From Lachnospiraceae bacterium MD308 (lineage in GTDB: Bacteria; Bacillota; Clostridia; Lachnospirales; Lachnospiraceae): a DNA stretch of 64,000 nucleotides. Location: NCBI GenBank assembly GCA_010206225.2, contig VIQU02000005.1:2237-66236 (forward strand). Direction: 5' to 3'. The notes under the pieces were generated by a model. The model did not search any database, had not been told where the DNA came from, and was given only the letters and a program-made list of their open reading frames with translations. A program made the position numbers and the translations under genes. This document shows positions 1 to 8,738 of the stretch, piece by piece. Position 1 is the stretch's first letter. Each line of letters opens with the position of its first letter.

Positions 1-1562
1 TTGCTATTTCCGAAAAAATGCGCGCGCAGATCACAGGTCTTAAGACAGCGCAGAAGAATGCCAACGATGGTATTTCTTTGATCCAGACAGCTGAGGGTGC
101 TCTTACAGAAGTTCACTCCATGCTGAACCGTATGGTAGAGCTGGCAAGCCAGTCCGCTAACGGAACATATCAGGATGAGGACCGTGCAAACCTTCAGGCA
201 GAGGTTAAGGCTCTCCAGGACGAGATCAACCGTATTTCCGAAGGAACAAACTTCAACGGAATCAACCTGTTGGATGGTTCTCTTGGCGGAAAGGTAAGCT
301 CTGTCGGAATGACAGATATGGCTGGTAGCTTAACAATTAAAGCGGATGGTCAGTTAGGAAAAGCGCCTCAGGCTGCAATCTACAGCTTTGATTTAAGTCA
401 GGTTAGCATTCAGAGCACTAAAGCTGGTGGTACAATTAAGACTTTTACAGTTGGCGGTCAGGATCTTTTTAAAACAGGTGCTGACAAAACAGTTAGCTCT
501 AGTTCACCGGTTAGCGGTGTGAATCTTGCCGGAAAGATTAAGAATGAAATTACGATTGATACCGTTAAGTATGACGTAAAGGTTACAGGAACAAAAGTTA
601 CGCTGACAGCTCAGAAACCAGCAGATTCTCCGTCTACTACAAAACTTAACGTTGTACTGGAAGCGACTAACGCTACCGTTAATAACGGAGAGCAGATTGC
701 TGTTACGGTAGAGCAGGAAGGTATCGGACCTGCTAACCAGAGAATGTACGGTCAGGCTGAGTTTGCGTTAGACACTACGATTGTAAAAGACGGCGGCGCC
801 CTTAAGATCGGTGATACTACTTACACATTCGCGGTAGGAAAGAACAGTTCCTTCAAGGGCGGCTCCAATGTTATCGACCTGACAGATATGACAGCAACTT
901 CTTCTAATCTGGTAGGTATTGCTGCTGGACGTCTGACTGCTGCTGCTAAGAACAACAAGAACTTCTATGTTGGAACAGATTATGATAAAGCAACTGGTCA
1001 GACAATGATCCGCGTTACGGAGAAAGAAGGCGGTGTAGATTACGAAGTAAATAATCTGGCTGGTGATGATGGTAAAGGTGCTAACGGAACAGTTGGTACT
1101 ATAAATGCTACATCAACACATTGGAGAAACCTGATCCAGAAGGGTGTTGCATCCATATCTGGTTCTAACCTTACACTCCAGATTGGTGATACGTCTGATG
1201 ATTTCAACCAGTTAAAGGTTGCTGTAGGCGATATGAGCGCTTCCGCTCTTGGAATCAGCGGTATCGATATCAGCACACAGGCTGGTGCTTCTGATGCGAT
1301 CAACAGGGTTAAGGCTGCTATCAACTCTGTATCCTCCACTTGTGGTGACCTTGGTGCCCTTCAGAACCGTCTTGAGCACACCATCAACAACCTGAGTGTA
1401 ACAACTGAGAACATGACTGCTGCTGAAAGCCGTATCCGTGACGTTGACATGGCTGAAGAGATGATGGCTTACACCAAGAACAACATTCTGGTTCAGGCTT
1501 CACAGGCTATGCTCGCTCAGGCTAACCAGATCCCGCAGGGTGTATTGCAGTTACTCCAGTAA
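1..1562 (+). CDS. fliC: Flagellin, 5' end outside the window
   Basis: Flagellin, the filament subunit exported by the flagellar type III system. The reading frame is open to the window edge (first full codon at base 3) and runs straight into the conserved N-terminal D0/D1 sequence (AISEKMRAQITGLK, then NDGISLIQTAEGAL). Roughly the first 45-50 family residues therefore lie upstream. A long Thr/Ser/Ala-rich variable D2/D3 region follows, and the C-terminal D0/D1 helices end in [17 protein letters not shown]. The visible 514+ residues make it larger than minimal flagellins (about 270-300 aa), so the exposed domain is large and offers many Ser/Thr sites for O-glycosylation. The adjacent glycosyltransferase and the large sugar island fit that reading. 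Its promoter is not in the window. The last 40 codons are tandemly duplicated just downstream. Confidence 0.96.
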   Translation, partial: AISEKMRAQITGLKTAQKNANDGISLIQTAEGALTEVHSMLNRMVELASQSANGTYQDEDRANLQAEVKALQDEINRISEGTNFNGINLLDGSLGGKVSSVGMTDMAGSLTIKADGQLGKAPQAAIYSFDLSQVSIQSTKAGGTIKTFTVGGQDLFKTGADKTVSSSSPVSGVNLAGKIKNEITIDTVKYDVKVTGTKVTLTAQKPADSPSTTKLNVVLEATNATVNNGEQIAVTVEQEGIGPANQRMYGQAEFALDTTIVKDGGALKIGDTTYTFAVGKNSSFKGGSNVIDLTDMTATSSNLVGIAAGRLTAAAKNNKNFYVGTDYDKATGQTMIRVTEKEGGVDYEVNNLAGDDGKGANGTVGTINATSTHWRNLIQKGVASISGSNLTLQIGDTSDDFNQLKVAVGDMSASALGISGIDISTQAGASDAINRVKAAINSVSSTCGDLGALQNRLEHTINNLSVTTENMTAAESRIRDVDMAEEMMAYTKNNILVQASQAMLAQANQIPQGVLQLLQ

Positions 1563-1672
1563 TTGGATTCTGATCTGAGACTGTTTTAGCAGTTTTGAAA
1601 ATGTATGAGATATCAAGGCAGGTTGTATTGTTTTGATATGAGGTGTCTGCCCCGTTACTGGGGCAGGCACTT
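1443..1672 (+). repeat. 230-bp tandem duplication, copy 1 (flagellin 3' end)
   Basis: Covers the last 40 codons of flagellin with its stop codon, the 3' untranslated stretch and the terminator stem. By eye it is base-for-base identical to 1673-1902, which follows with no gap. There is no microhomology at the junctions (1442/1672 and 1673/1903 differ). Confidence 0.95.
1643..1670 (+). terminator. Rho-independent terminator, copy 1
   Basis: An 11-bp stem (1643-1653 with 1660-1670, one G-T pair) around the loop GTTACT. It is followed only by TT and then the start of the duplicated flagellin tail, so the duplication has separated it from most of its T tract. It may terminate weakly. Confidence 0.75.
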
Positions 1673-1792
1673 GTTGACATGGCTGAAGAGATGATGGCTT
1701 ACACCAAGAACAACATTCTGGTTCAGGCTTCACAGGCTATGCTCGCTCAGGCTAACCAGATCCCGCAGGGTGTATTGCAGTTACTCCAGTAA
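1673..1792 (+). pseudogene. Orphan flagellin C-terminal fragment
   Basis: Second copy of the flagellin tail: [10 protein letters not shown]... to ...QGVLQLLQ and stop, identical to the gene just upstream. An ATG at 1679 could open a 37-residue reading frame, but only the terminator arm precedes it and no ribosome site is visible, so I treat it as an untranslated remnant. It would encode the C-terminal D0 helix, which in the family carries polymerisation contacts and the FliS chaperone site. Confidence 0.85.
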
Positions 1793-1872
1793 TTGGATTC
1801 TGATCTGAGACTGTTTTAGCAGTTTTGAAAATGTATGAGATATCAAGGCAGGTTGTATTGTTTTGATATGAG

Positions 1873-1900
1873 GTGTCTGCCCCGTTACTGGGGCAGGCAC
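1873..1900 (+). terminator. Rho-independent terminator, copy 2
   Basis: Same stem-loop as 1643-1670 but followed by TTATTTTTAA. This is the complete terminator of the flagellin transcript and separates it from the glycosyltransferase gene at 2013. Confidence 0.85.
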
Positions 1901-2012
1901 TTATTTTTAATAGAATGATGCTAGAGGCAAAATACCTCTTGACTCCAGCATCACATAATATATTGGGCGGACAACGCGAAAGTTTCACCCCGCTTACAAA
2001 AGGAGGTTTCTG

Positions 2013-3920
2013 ATGGCTAAAGAAATAAGCATATCCCAATGCATGATCGTGAAAAATGAGGAGAAAAATATCCGGCGGGCCCTTTCTTGGGCGAAGGAGA
2101 TTGTACAGGAGCAGGTTGTCGTGGATACCGGTTCTACGGATCGGACGGTGGAGATTGCAGAGAGTATGGGCGCGAAGATCTTTTACTTTGAATGGTGCGA
2201 TGACTTTTCTGCGGCAAAGAACTATGCCATAGAGCAGGCAACCGGAGACTGGATCGCATTTCTTGATGCGGATGAATATTTCACCCCGGAAGATGCAAGG
2301 AAGCTCCCGGAAGTGATCCGGACTGCGGAGAAGAACTTCTCCCAGAATGGAACGCCCGATGTGATCCGCGCTACGTGGGCGCAGTTAAACGATGAGGGCA
2401 AAGTGTTTGCGGTCAGTGAACAAGACCGTATCTTCCGTAACAAAAAGGACGTCCGTTACCGCAAGCCAATCCACGAAGTGTTGGCATCTACCGCGCTGCA
2501 GACGGCGGAAAAGGTACTTGAGAAAGGGCTTCATAAGGCAGAACCGCCGCAGATCAACACGGCGCTGATGACTTGGTTCACCGCGGCAAGCAGCGGCAGA
2601 ACCGGAAGTCCTGAACAGTATAAAGAAAAGGCATACGCGCTTTATGAACGTTATTGCAAAGCCGGATACTCCTATCCCGACATCGAATTCGGCATGGCAT
2701 GCTACCTGCAGAAACTGGGAGATACCGATGGAGTTGTATTATTTTTTGAGGCTGCGCTTCAGAAACTTGAATATTATAAGGGGGTTGACACCCTGAAGAT
2801 GGCCGGACGTTTAGACCATATATACGCTTATCTCGCCCTATATTATTCCGAAAAGAAGGATGCGCAGAAAAGCGTATATTACTGCACCCTGTCTCTGCGG
2901 GTTGATAAATATCAGGAAACTCCCCTCTCCTGTCTTCTGGAACTTTTAAAAGATGACAGAAACACGGAAGCGGCGCAGGCATATGCTTTCCTTGGGAAGA
3001 TCTATGATATTGACAGCCTGAAAGATAAGCTTTTTATTTTAAAGTTGGCAATAAAAACAGGTTACAAGGAACTGGAGGAATTTATCCGGGCGGGCATGTC
3101 AGAAGAAGAAATAAAAGAACTATGGTCTGACAACTGTCAGTCATGGGCAAAAAAACGGGAAGCTTTGAAAGAAGCCTATCCCAATATCTCCATAAGAAAC
3201 CGGACAGATATGAATTTCCTTTCTCTCCTGAACGAGCTTAGGGATATGGATGCCGAAAAGCTTTATGAGAAAGCTCTGATCAGAGGACTGGCAGATATGC
3301 TTAAGGAACACCATAAATCCATAGAGGCATTCTATGAGAAGCTTGCCGATTACCGATCGAAACAATGCCTGTATGGACTGTTGGAAATGTGGCTGCGCAA
3401 AGAGAGCCGTATCATATCCATGGCAAGAGAGAACGGACTGGAGTTCTGGGACATGGATGTCATCCCGACTGCGGAGGGGATGACATGCGCGGATATAGGA
3501 GAACATCAGGCGGAATGCGCAAATGGTTTTCTTTATACCTATGACGACACCTATAAGAAGATTTACTTCTTCACGCAAGAGGGGGCGGAAGGGGAAGAAC
3601 TGGAAAAAAGTTTCTCCGGCTGCCGGGATGTTTCTTTCATAAACACGGAACTGGCAGATCTTGAACTTGATAAAGCAGTGGAGGAGCCGCTGGATCTGAT
3701 CCGCATGGATGTGTCCGCAGGACTTTTGGAACTCCTTGCGGGCTGCCGGGGACACATTGAAAAAAAACAGCCGAAACTGGCGGTCTGTATAGATAGTGAC
3801 TGCAATCATTTATGGCAGGTTCCAAAACTTTTGAAAGAATGGAATCCTAATTATCGGTTCTATCTGCGTTATTATGGTGAGAAGCCGATACCGGACAGGA
3901 TCGTTTTGTTCGCAGTATAA
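2013..3920 (+). CDS. Flagellin-adjacent GT2 glycosyltransferase with TPR-like middle and FkbM-like C-terminus
   Basis: Probable initiating flagellin glycosyltransferase, 635 aa. Residues 1-200 are a GT2 domain: CMIVKNEE, then VVDTGSTDRT, and the metal-binding DxD-type motif LDADEYF (D85/D87). This opening resembles SunS-type protein glycosyltransferases. The middle (about 200-420) is helical and TPR-like. The last 160 residues align by eye with the FkbM methyltransferase at 39294-40781 (MDVSAGLLELL against MDIEGAELKAL; similar ends IVLFAV and VLYAV). The SAM-binding motif is lost, though: ADIGEHQ stands where FkbM has IDGGSFD. ATG at 2013 has an ideal AGGAGG (2001-2006). A GT2 directly beside flagellin is the usual arrangement for clostridial flagellin O-glycosylation; that flagellin is the target is inferred. 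Confidence 0.88.
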   Translation: MAKEISISQCMIVKNEEKNIRRALSWAKEIVQEQVVVDTGSTDRTVEIAESMGAKIFYFEWCDDFSAAKNYAIEQATGDWIAFLDADEYFTPEDARKLPEVIRTAEKNFSQNGTPDVIRATWAQLNDEGKVFAVSEQDRIFRNKKDVRYRKPIHEVLASTALQTAEKVLEKGLHKAEPPQINTALMTWFTAASSGRTGSPEQYKEKAYALYERYCKAGYSYPDIEFGMACYLQKLGDTDGVVLFFEAALQKLEYYKGVDTLKMAGRLDHIYAYLALYYSEKKDAQKSVYYCTLSLRVDKYQETPLSCLLELLKDDRNTEAAQAYAFLGKIYDIDSLKDKLFILKLAIKTGYKELEEFIRAGMSEEEIKELWSDNCQSWAKKREALKEAYPNISIRNRTDMNFLSLLNELRDMDAEKLYEKALIRGLADMLKEHHKSIEAFYEKLADYRSKQCLYGLLEMWLRKESRIISMARENGLEFWDMDVIPTAEGMTCADIGEHQAECANGFLYTYDDTYKKIYFFTQEGAEGEELEKSFSGCRDVSFINTELADLELDKAVEEPLDLIRMDVSAGLLELLAGCRGHIEKKQPKLAVCIDSDCNHLWQVPKLLKEWNPNYRFYLRYYGEKPIPDRIVLFAV

Positions 3921-3937
3921 CTAAAAGTTAAATCATC

Positions 3938-3982
3938 GTAACCGGCAGAAGTATAGGCACACCCTATCCGCCTGCCGGTTAC
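3938..3982. terminator. Bidirectional hairpin between convergent genes
   Basis: An 11-bp perfect stem (GTAACCGGCAG at 3938-3948 with CTGCCGGTTAC at 3972-3982) enclosing a second small stem ATAGG/CCTAT. It lies between the end of the plus-strand GT gene and the end of the minus-strand island and overlaps the stop codon of the latter. Flanking T tracts are poor, so termination is likely but not certain. Confidence 0.55.
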
Positions 3983-4920
3983 ACCGTTTCGACCCGCTCT
4001 GCAAAATACCGCCCGATCTTTGCGATAAACTTAAGCGCCTCCTCCCTCATCTCTTCAGGAAACGAAGACAAGACCGGAGCTGTCTCAAAACTTAACACCT
4101 TATCAAAGTGAATCCTTTTCAGCCCGCCTATAAACCCTTCCCAGTCTGTGGATACTCTATTCTCCCTTGTCTTTGTAAAGGTATATGGTATCTGATGAAG
4201 ATCCGCTATTCCGTCATTGTCATGAATATGAAGCACTTTAAGCCTAAATCCAAGTGTAGTAATGAAATCTTCAAAGTCAATCCCCACCAAATTGGCATGC
4301 CCCGTATCGAAGCAAAATCCCAAAACCTCCGCATGATATTTTTCGTTGAATCGGTCTATCCGTTCTGACGCTTTTTTCGCATCGCAGCAAGGACCTTCCA
4401 CCACATGTCCTGCAATGCTGGTATAAAGATTCTCAATGCACAGAGTAATTCCCATTTCCTTTGCCGCAGGAGCCAGCGTATCCAAGAACTTTTCTGTTTC
4501 CTGCCATTCCAGTTCTTCCGAACCAAGAAAATGCTGCAGCTTAAATCCATGAATCACTATATACGGACACTCTAAATGAGCGCAAATCTTGAGACTTTTA
4601 GGCGCAGCAATATCACGCAGATACTCATTCAGCCGTTTTTTTCCTCCAGGAACATACATTGGATAAGGCATATGCATTTGATTAATTGCGATTCCGCTCT
4701 CCCTCGCAGCATATTTATGTCTCTCAAAATGTCTCTCCAACTCGGTATCTGTCTGATTAAAGAAAGTATTTTTTTCGTTTTGATACAATAAAGTATTTGT
4801 CAAATATGCATTCAAACTAAAATCCGCACATGAAAATCCTGCCTTTTTTAACAGGCGGAATCCTTCTCTCGGCGATGTATCTCCAACTACTCCCTTTGTC
4901 TGTACTCCTATCCTTATCAT
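3979..4920 (-). CDS. Sugar phosphate isomerase/epimerase-like TIM barrel
   Basis: Last gene of the minus-strand island, 313 aa. It shows the xylose-isomerase-like / AP-endonuclease-2 TIM-barrel pattern: IRIGVQTKG at the start, IVIHGFK, CIENLY, GFCFDTGHAN and LHIHDND. These supply the Glu, His and Asp ligands of a metal site typical of sugar isomerases, epimerases and 3-dehydroshikimate dehydratase-like enzymes. The ATG at 4920 is preferred over the upstream ATGs at 4995 and 4944 because GGAGA lies about 9 bases before it. The substrate is unknown. It is a paralogue of the barrel domain in 7430-8722, and the two flank the UDP-hexuronate genes, so a role in making an unusual sugar precursor is plausible. 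Confidence 0.8.
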   Translation of the reverse strand: MIRIGVQTKGVVGDTSPREGFRLLKKAGFSCADFSLNAYLTNTLLYQNEKNTFFNQTDTELERHFERHKYAARESGIAINQMHMPYPMYVPGGKKRLNEYLRDIAAPKSLKICAHLECPYIVIHGFKLQHFLGSEELEWQETEKFLDTLAPAAKEMGITLCIENLYTSIAGHVVEGPCCDAKKASERIDRFNEKYHAEVLGFCFDTGHANLVGIDFEDFITTLGFRLKVLHIHDNDGIADLHQIPYTFTKTRENRVSTDWEGFIGGLKRIHFDKVLSFETAPVLSSFPEEMREEALKFIAKIGRYFAERVETV

Positions 4921-5010
4921 CTTCCCATCTCTCCAAACTTTCATATAAAAACAAACTACTCCGCAAGGGCAGCGGACACACTGCCAGTGCAACACTATTC
5001 TTTCAGCTTT

Positions 5011-6261
5011 CTAATCCCGTTGGAAAACATCCCGTGTATATACTTTATCTTCTACATCATCCAGACAACTATCGTACCGGTTTGCAATAATAGCATGAGA
5101 AGAACGCTTAAACTCGCCCAGATCATTTACCACCCTGCTTCCAAAAAAAGTCGTCCCGCTTTTAAGTGTTGGTTCATAAATGATCACTACCGCCCCCTTC
5201 GCTTTGATGCGTTTCATAATACCCTGGATGCTGCTTTGGCGGAAATTATCAGAACTGCTCTTCATGGTCAGGCGATACACGCCGACGATAACCTCTCCTT
5301 CCTTGTCATTGTCCCACTCATCATTGGCCTCATATCCTCCGGCAATCTCAAGAACACGGTCTGCAATAAAATCCTTGCGTGTCCTATTCGATTCTACAAT
5401 TGCATTAATTAGATTCTCAGGAACATCCGCATAGTTTGCCAGCAACTGTTTTGTATCCTTCGGCAGACAATAACCGCCATATCCAAAAGAAGGATTATTA
5501 TAATGCGTTCCAATTCGGGGATCTAGGCAAACACCATCAATAATATGCCGGGTATTAAGACCTTTTATCTCCGCATAAGTATCCAGTTCATTAAAATAAG
5601 AAACCCGAAGCGCAAGATAAGTATTGGCAAACAGCTTTACTGCTTCCGCTTCTGTAAAGCCCATGAACAGAGTAGCAATATCTTCTTTAACCGCTCCCTC
5701 CTGCAAAAGTTCTGCAAATCTACGCGCCGCTTCTACAAGGCAGGCATCCTCCATGTCTGTTCCCACGATAATTCTGCTGGGATACAAGTTATCATAGAGC
5801 GCCTTTGATTCACGCAAAAACTCAGGACAAAAAAGGATATTCCGGCAGCATAACCTCTCACGGACAGCAATCGTATAACCAACCGGAACTGTACTTTTGA
5901 TAACTATAACCGCCTCCGGATTATATCTCATAACCTGCCTGATAACCTTCTCAACAGCAGATGTGTCAAAAAAATTCTTCTTGCTGTCATAATTCGTAGG
6001 CACTGCGATAACAATAAAATCCGCATCTTCGTATGCTTCTTTCTCATCTAATGTCGCCGTCAGGTTAAGATCCTTCTCGATCAAATATTTCTCAATATAC
6101 TCATCCTGGATCGGAGATTTCCGTTTATTGATCATCTCTACTTTCTCAGGAATGATATCCACTGCATATACTTTATTATGCTGGCTTAAAAGCGCCGCAA
6201 TAGAAAGTCCCACATAACCAGTACCTGCAACAGCAATCTTTAATTCCTTCTTGTCCTTCAT
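5011..6261 (-). CDS. ugd: UDP-glucose 6-dehydrogenase-type nucleotide-sugar dehydrogenase
   Basis: Oxidises a nucleotide sugar (UDP-glucose to UDP-glucuronate in the best-known members) with two NAD+. The N-terminal Rossmann motif GTGYVGLS is at residues 13-20, the central dehydrogenase region includes [17 protein letters not shown], and the catalytic cysteine is C265 in [11 protein letters not shown]. At 416 aa it has the size of bacterial Ugd. An upstream GTG at 6282 is in frame, but AAGGAG sits about 9 bases before the ATG at 6261, which I choose. Next in the operon order is the 4-epimerase at 6323-7387, so the pair probably makes UDP-galacturonate. UDP-ManNAc dehydrogenase activity is less likely given that partner. 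Confidence 0.88.
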   Translation of the reverse strand: MKDKKELKIAVAGTGYVGLSIAALLSQHNKVYAVDIIPEKVEMINKRKSPIQDEYIEKYLIEKDLNLTATLDEKEAYEDADFIVIAVPTNYDSKKNFFDTSAVEKVIRQVMRYNPEAVIVIKSTVPVGYTIAVRERLCCRNILFCPEFLRESKALYDNLYPSRIIVGTDMEDACLVEAARRFAELLQEGAVKEDIATLFMGFTEAEAVKLFANTYLALRVSYFNELDTYAEIKGLNTRHIIDGVCLDPRIGTHYNNPSFGYGGYCLPKDTKQLLANYADVPENLINAIVESNRTRKDFIADRVLEIAGGYEANDEWDNDKEGEVIVGVYRLTMKSSSDNFRQSSIQGIMKRIKAKGAVVIIYEPTLKSGTTFFGSRVVNDLGEFKRSSHAIIANRYDSCLDDVEDKVYTRDVFQRD

Positions 6262-6322
6262 TCTATCTTTCTCCTTTTTCACACTCTAGGGGTAAATCAC
6301 TATTGCTTCCTAATCATCCTGA

Positions 6323-7387
6323 TCACATATAAAATGCTTTATACCATTCAGCAAATTTTCTAAGACCAGTTCTTAAGCTTGTACAAGGTTTAAATCCGAA
6401 ATCACTCTCTAATGCGCTGGTGTCCGCATAAGTCACTGGGACATCACCAGGCTGCATGGGAACAAGGTCCTTATGCGCTTCAAAATCATAATCTCCCGGC
6501 AATACTCCGGCACGAATCAATTCTTGCTGAAGAATGTCTATAAAATCCAATAAGTTTTCTGGATTACTATTACCAATATTATATACTTTATATGGCGGCA
6601 ACGGCAGTCCATCTTCTCCTGTAACCTTATCCGGCGTCTTTCTCATAACACGCAAAAGACCTTCCGTAACATCATCTATATAAGTAAAATCACGCTTACA
6701 ATTACCATAGTTAAAAATCTGAATATTCTCTCCTTTACACAGCTTGTCCGTAAAACCAAAATATGCCATATCCGGCCGGCCGGCCGGACCATATACTGTG
6801 AAGAACCGCAGGCCGGTGGACGGAATATTATAAAGTTTTGAATAAGCATGCGCTAACAGCTCGTCACTTTTTTTAGTGGCCGCATAAAGCGAGACAGGAT
6901 TGTCTACTTTGTCGTCCGTGCTATACGGAACCTTCTTATTAACTCCGTAAACACTGGAAGAGCTTGCGTACACCAAGTGTTCTACACCCGCCGCGCCGTT
7001 ATCGTAAGAATGGCGGCAAGCTTCAAGAATATTGTAAAAGCCAATCAAGTTCGATTCGATATAAGCATCCGGATTAGTAATGGAATATCTGACGCCCGCC
7101 TGCGCCGCAAGATTTACTACAATCTGCGGTTTATACTTTTCAAAAGTCTCTGTGACGAATGCCTTATCAGCAATATTCCCTTTCACAAAGGCAAATGAAG
7201 AAATTGCAGATATCTCTTCCAGCCTTGTCTCCTTCAACCTTATATCATAATAATCATTCATATTATCAATACCTATGACGATTACATCTCCTATATCTGC
7301 ATAAAGATGTTTTACCAGATTTGCTCCAATAAACCCAGCGGCGCCTGTAACCAATATTCTTCTATTTTTTAAATCTATATATCCCAC
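6323..7387 (-). CDS. UDP-glucuronate 4-epimerase (extended SDR)
   Basis: NAD-dependent nucleotide-sugar epimerase, 354 aa. It has TGAAGFIG at residues 14-21, NLAAQAGVRYS, the catalytic YxxxK (Y168/K172) after ASSSSVYG, and RFFTVYGPAGRPDMA, which is characteristic of the UDP-glucuronate 4-epimerase (LpsL/GAE) branch. It would convert UDP-GlcA to UDP-GalA. The start is a GTG at 7387 with AAGGAG 9 bases upstream; there is no ATG alternative near it. It precedes ugd in the same operon with a 61-base gap, giving a two-step route from UDP-glucose to UDP-galacturonate. Confidence 0.86.
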   Translation of the reverse strand: MGYIDLKNRRILVTGAAGFIGANLVKHLYADIGDVIVIGIDNMNDYYDIRLKETRLEEISAISSFAFVKGNIADKAFVTETFEKYKPQIVVNLAAQAGVRYSITNPDAYIESNLIGFYNILEACRHSYDNGAAGVEHLVYASSSSVYGVNKKVPYSTDDKVDNPVSLYAATKKSDELLAHAYSKLYNIPSTGLRFFTVYGPAGRPDMAYFGFTDKLCKGENIQIFNYGNCKRDFTYIDDVTEGLLRVMRKTPDKVTGEDGLPLPPYKVYNIGNSNPENLLDFIDILQQELIRAGVLPGDYDFEAHKDLVPMQPGDVPVTYADTSALESDFGFKPCTSLRTGLRKFAEWYKAFYM

Positions 7388-7429
7388 CGCTTATTACTCC
7401 TTTATTCCAAAACATTTCATCGCTTGCCA

Positions 7430-8722
7430 CTATTCCTGTTTTTTCAATGGCACTTCTTTCATCGGGAGACGTTCTAAATAAAAAGAAGGCATATATTCAT
7501 CATTGAAATATTCTATCGGGTTCTTAATTCCCATTTCAAGGATCTGTTCTCTTATCTCCTTATAATAGATATTACAGATAAATATCGCACAATCCTCCGG
7601 CAGTTCTTTTAAACACCGCGGATTCTTAACTGTTAACCCGAAAAATTCCGTATCCCATACAGTTCTATCGTTGTCACAGGTAAACAGCGGCGGATATTTT
7701 TTACCATAACATTTCATATAATTTCTGCACATATTCCCTGCGCCGAAAAGCACTCTTGATGAATACTGCTTCAGCCGTATTTCCATTTCTATCTGCCACT
7801 TTAAAAAATCCCCTATCTTTTTGGACAAACGCAAAATTTCAGGACGGAGAAGATGAGAAAATGCCGAAATAGTATCCCTCATATCCATAATCAACTCCCC
7901 GTCAAATCCAATCTCCCTAAGTCCTCGGATCAAGTTCTGCCAATCTGTCTGCGACCGGCCCTGATACACGCTTGTAAAGGGCAGCATGGCGCTTTCCCGA
8001 TTCCCGCTGCAGTCCCGCAAAATCACAGCTTTAAGCCTGTTTCCAAGCTCTGTTATAAAATCATACATATTTTGTCCGCACAGGTTGCATATTCCAACAT
8101 CCAGACAAAATCCGAAGCGCTCTTCTCCTACTGTCTCATTCAGCCAATCAATCCAATTCCTAGCGTCCTCTGTCAGCGAACAGGCTCCGCGAACCAGATG
8201 CCCGTTAAAGTCCTTACATTGATTTTCCAGTAAAATACATACATCCTGCTCTCTTGCCAATTCTGCCAGACCAAGATAATAAGCTTTGTTATGTTTCCAT
8301 AAGTCCTCAGATGATATACCCGCAAATAAAGGGCGTATAACCAGATTCTTACACCCCGCCTGACCGCACACTTTTATACTTTCTTTTGCGAGCTGAAACA
8401 ATAATCCATTTAAATCGTCATGTTTAGTATTTCGTTCCAGATAGGGCGCATACGCTGCCGGCATATGCACTTTCTGGGCCTCACATTGCTTTAACAGGGG
8501 CAGCATTGCTTCACTCATTTTTTCAGGATTCTCGAATACTTTTAACCTGTCGGTCATTTCTTTAATTGCTTCTTTTTTTCCTATCTGCTCCAGTTCGCCG
8601 GATGTACAACACAGCGAAAAGTCTAATAAAATATTCTTGTATCCGGCTGTAAATACATTCCGAAGACCTTTATACGGATTTTTTATACCTACAATATGTG
8701 ATGGCGTACATAATAGATTCAA
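7430..8722 (-). CDS. TIM-barrel sugar isomerase-like protein with C-terminal Rossmann-like module
   Basis: 430 aa. Residues 1 to about 310 form a second AP-endonuclease-2/xylose-isomerase-like barrel (NLVIRPL, ILLENQCKDFNG, GFCLDVGICN, ILRDCSG). Its metal-site pattern is looser than in the paralogue at 3979, for example CLDVGICN in place of CFDTGHAN. From residue 323 a separate module starts with RVLFGAGNMCRNYMK and continues with an acidic strand end (TCDND) and FICNIYYKEIRE. This is the same small Rossmann-like domain found throughout the island. Translation starts at a TTG (8722) 8 bases after GGAGG. The function is unknown; an isomerase or dehydratase with an added binding or docking domain is the simplest reading. 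Confidence 0.75.
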   Translation of the reverse strand: MNLLCTPSHIVGIKNPYKGLRNVFTAGYKNILLDFSLCCTSGELEQIGKKEAIKEMTDRLKVFENPEKMSEAMLPLLKQCEAQKVHMPAAYAPYLERNTKHDDLNGLLFQLAKESIKVCGQAGCKNLVIRPLFAGISSEDLWKHNKAYYLGLAELAREQDVCILLENQCKDFNGHLVRGACSLTEDARNWIDWLNETVGEERFGFCLDVGICNLCGQNMYDFITELGNRLKAVILRDCSGNRESAMLPFTSVYQGRSQTDWQNLIRGLREIGFDGELIMDMRDTISAFSHLLRPEILRLSKKIGDFLKWQIEMEIRLKQYSSRVLFGAGNMCRNYMKCYGKKYPPLFTCDNDRTVWDTEFFGLTVKNPRCLKELPEDCAIFICNIYYKEIREQILEMGIKNPIEYFNDEYMPSFYLERLPMKEVPLKKQE

Positions 8723-8738
8723 TTTTTTATCCTCCAGA

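Larger units (their letters stand above)
1673..1902 (+). repeat. 230-bp tandem duplication, copy 2
   Basis: Perfect copy of 1443-1672. It ends at the original T-rich tail (TTATTTTT) after the second terminator stem, which suggests this right-hand copy keeps the ancestral 3' flank. Confidence 0.95.

Noticed and set aside
1673-1792. A second flagellin gene
   Set aside because: Only the last 40 codons are present, as an exact copy of the upstream gene, with no start signals.
3141-3809. 222-residue open frame antisense to the flagellin-adjacent glycosyltransferase
   Set aside because: Cys/Phe/His-rich shadow frame with no ribosome site and no domain, opposite a well-supported gene.
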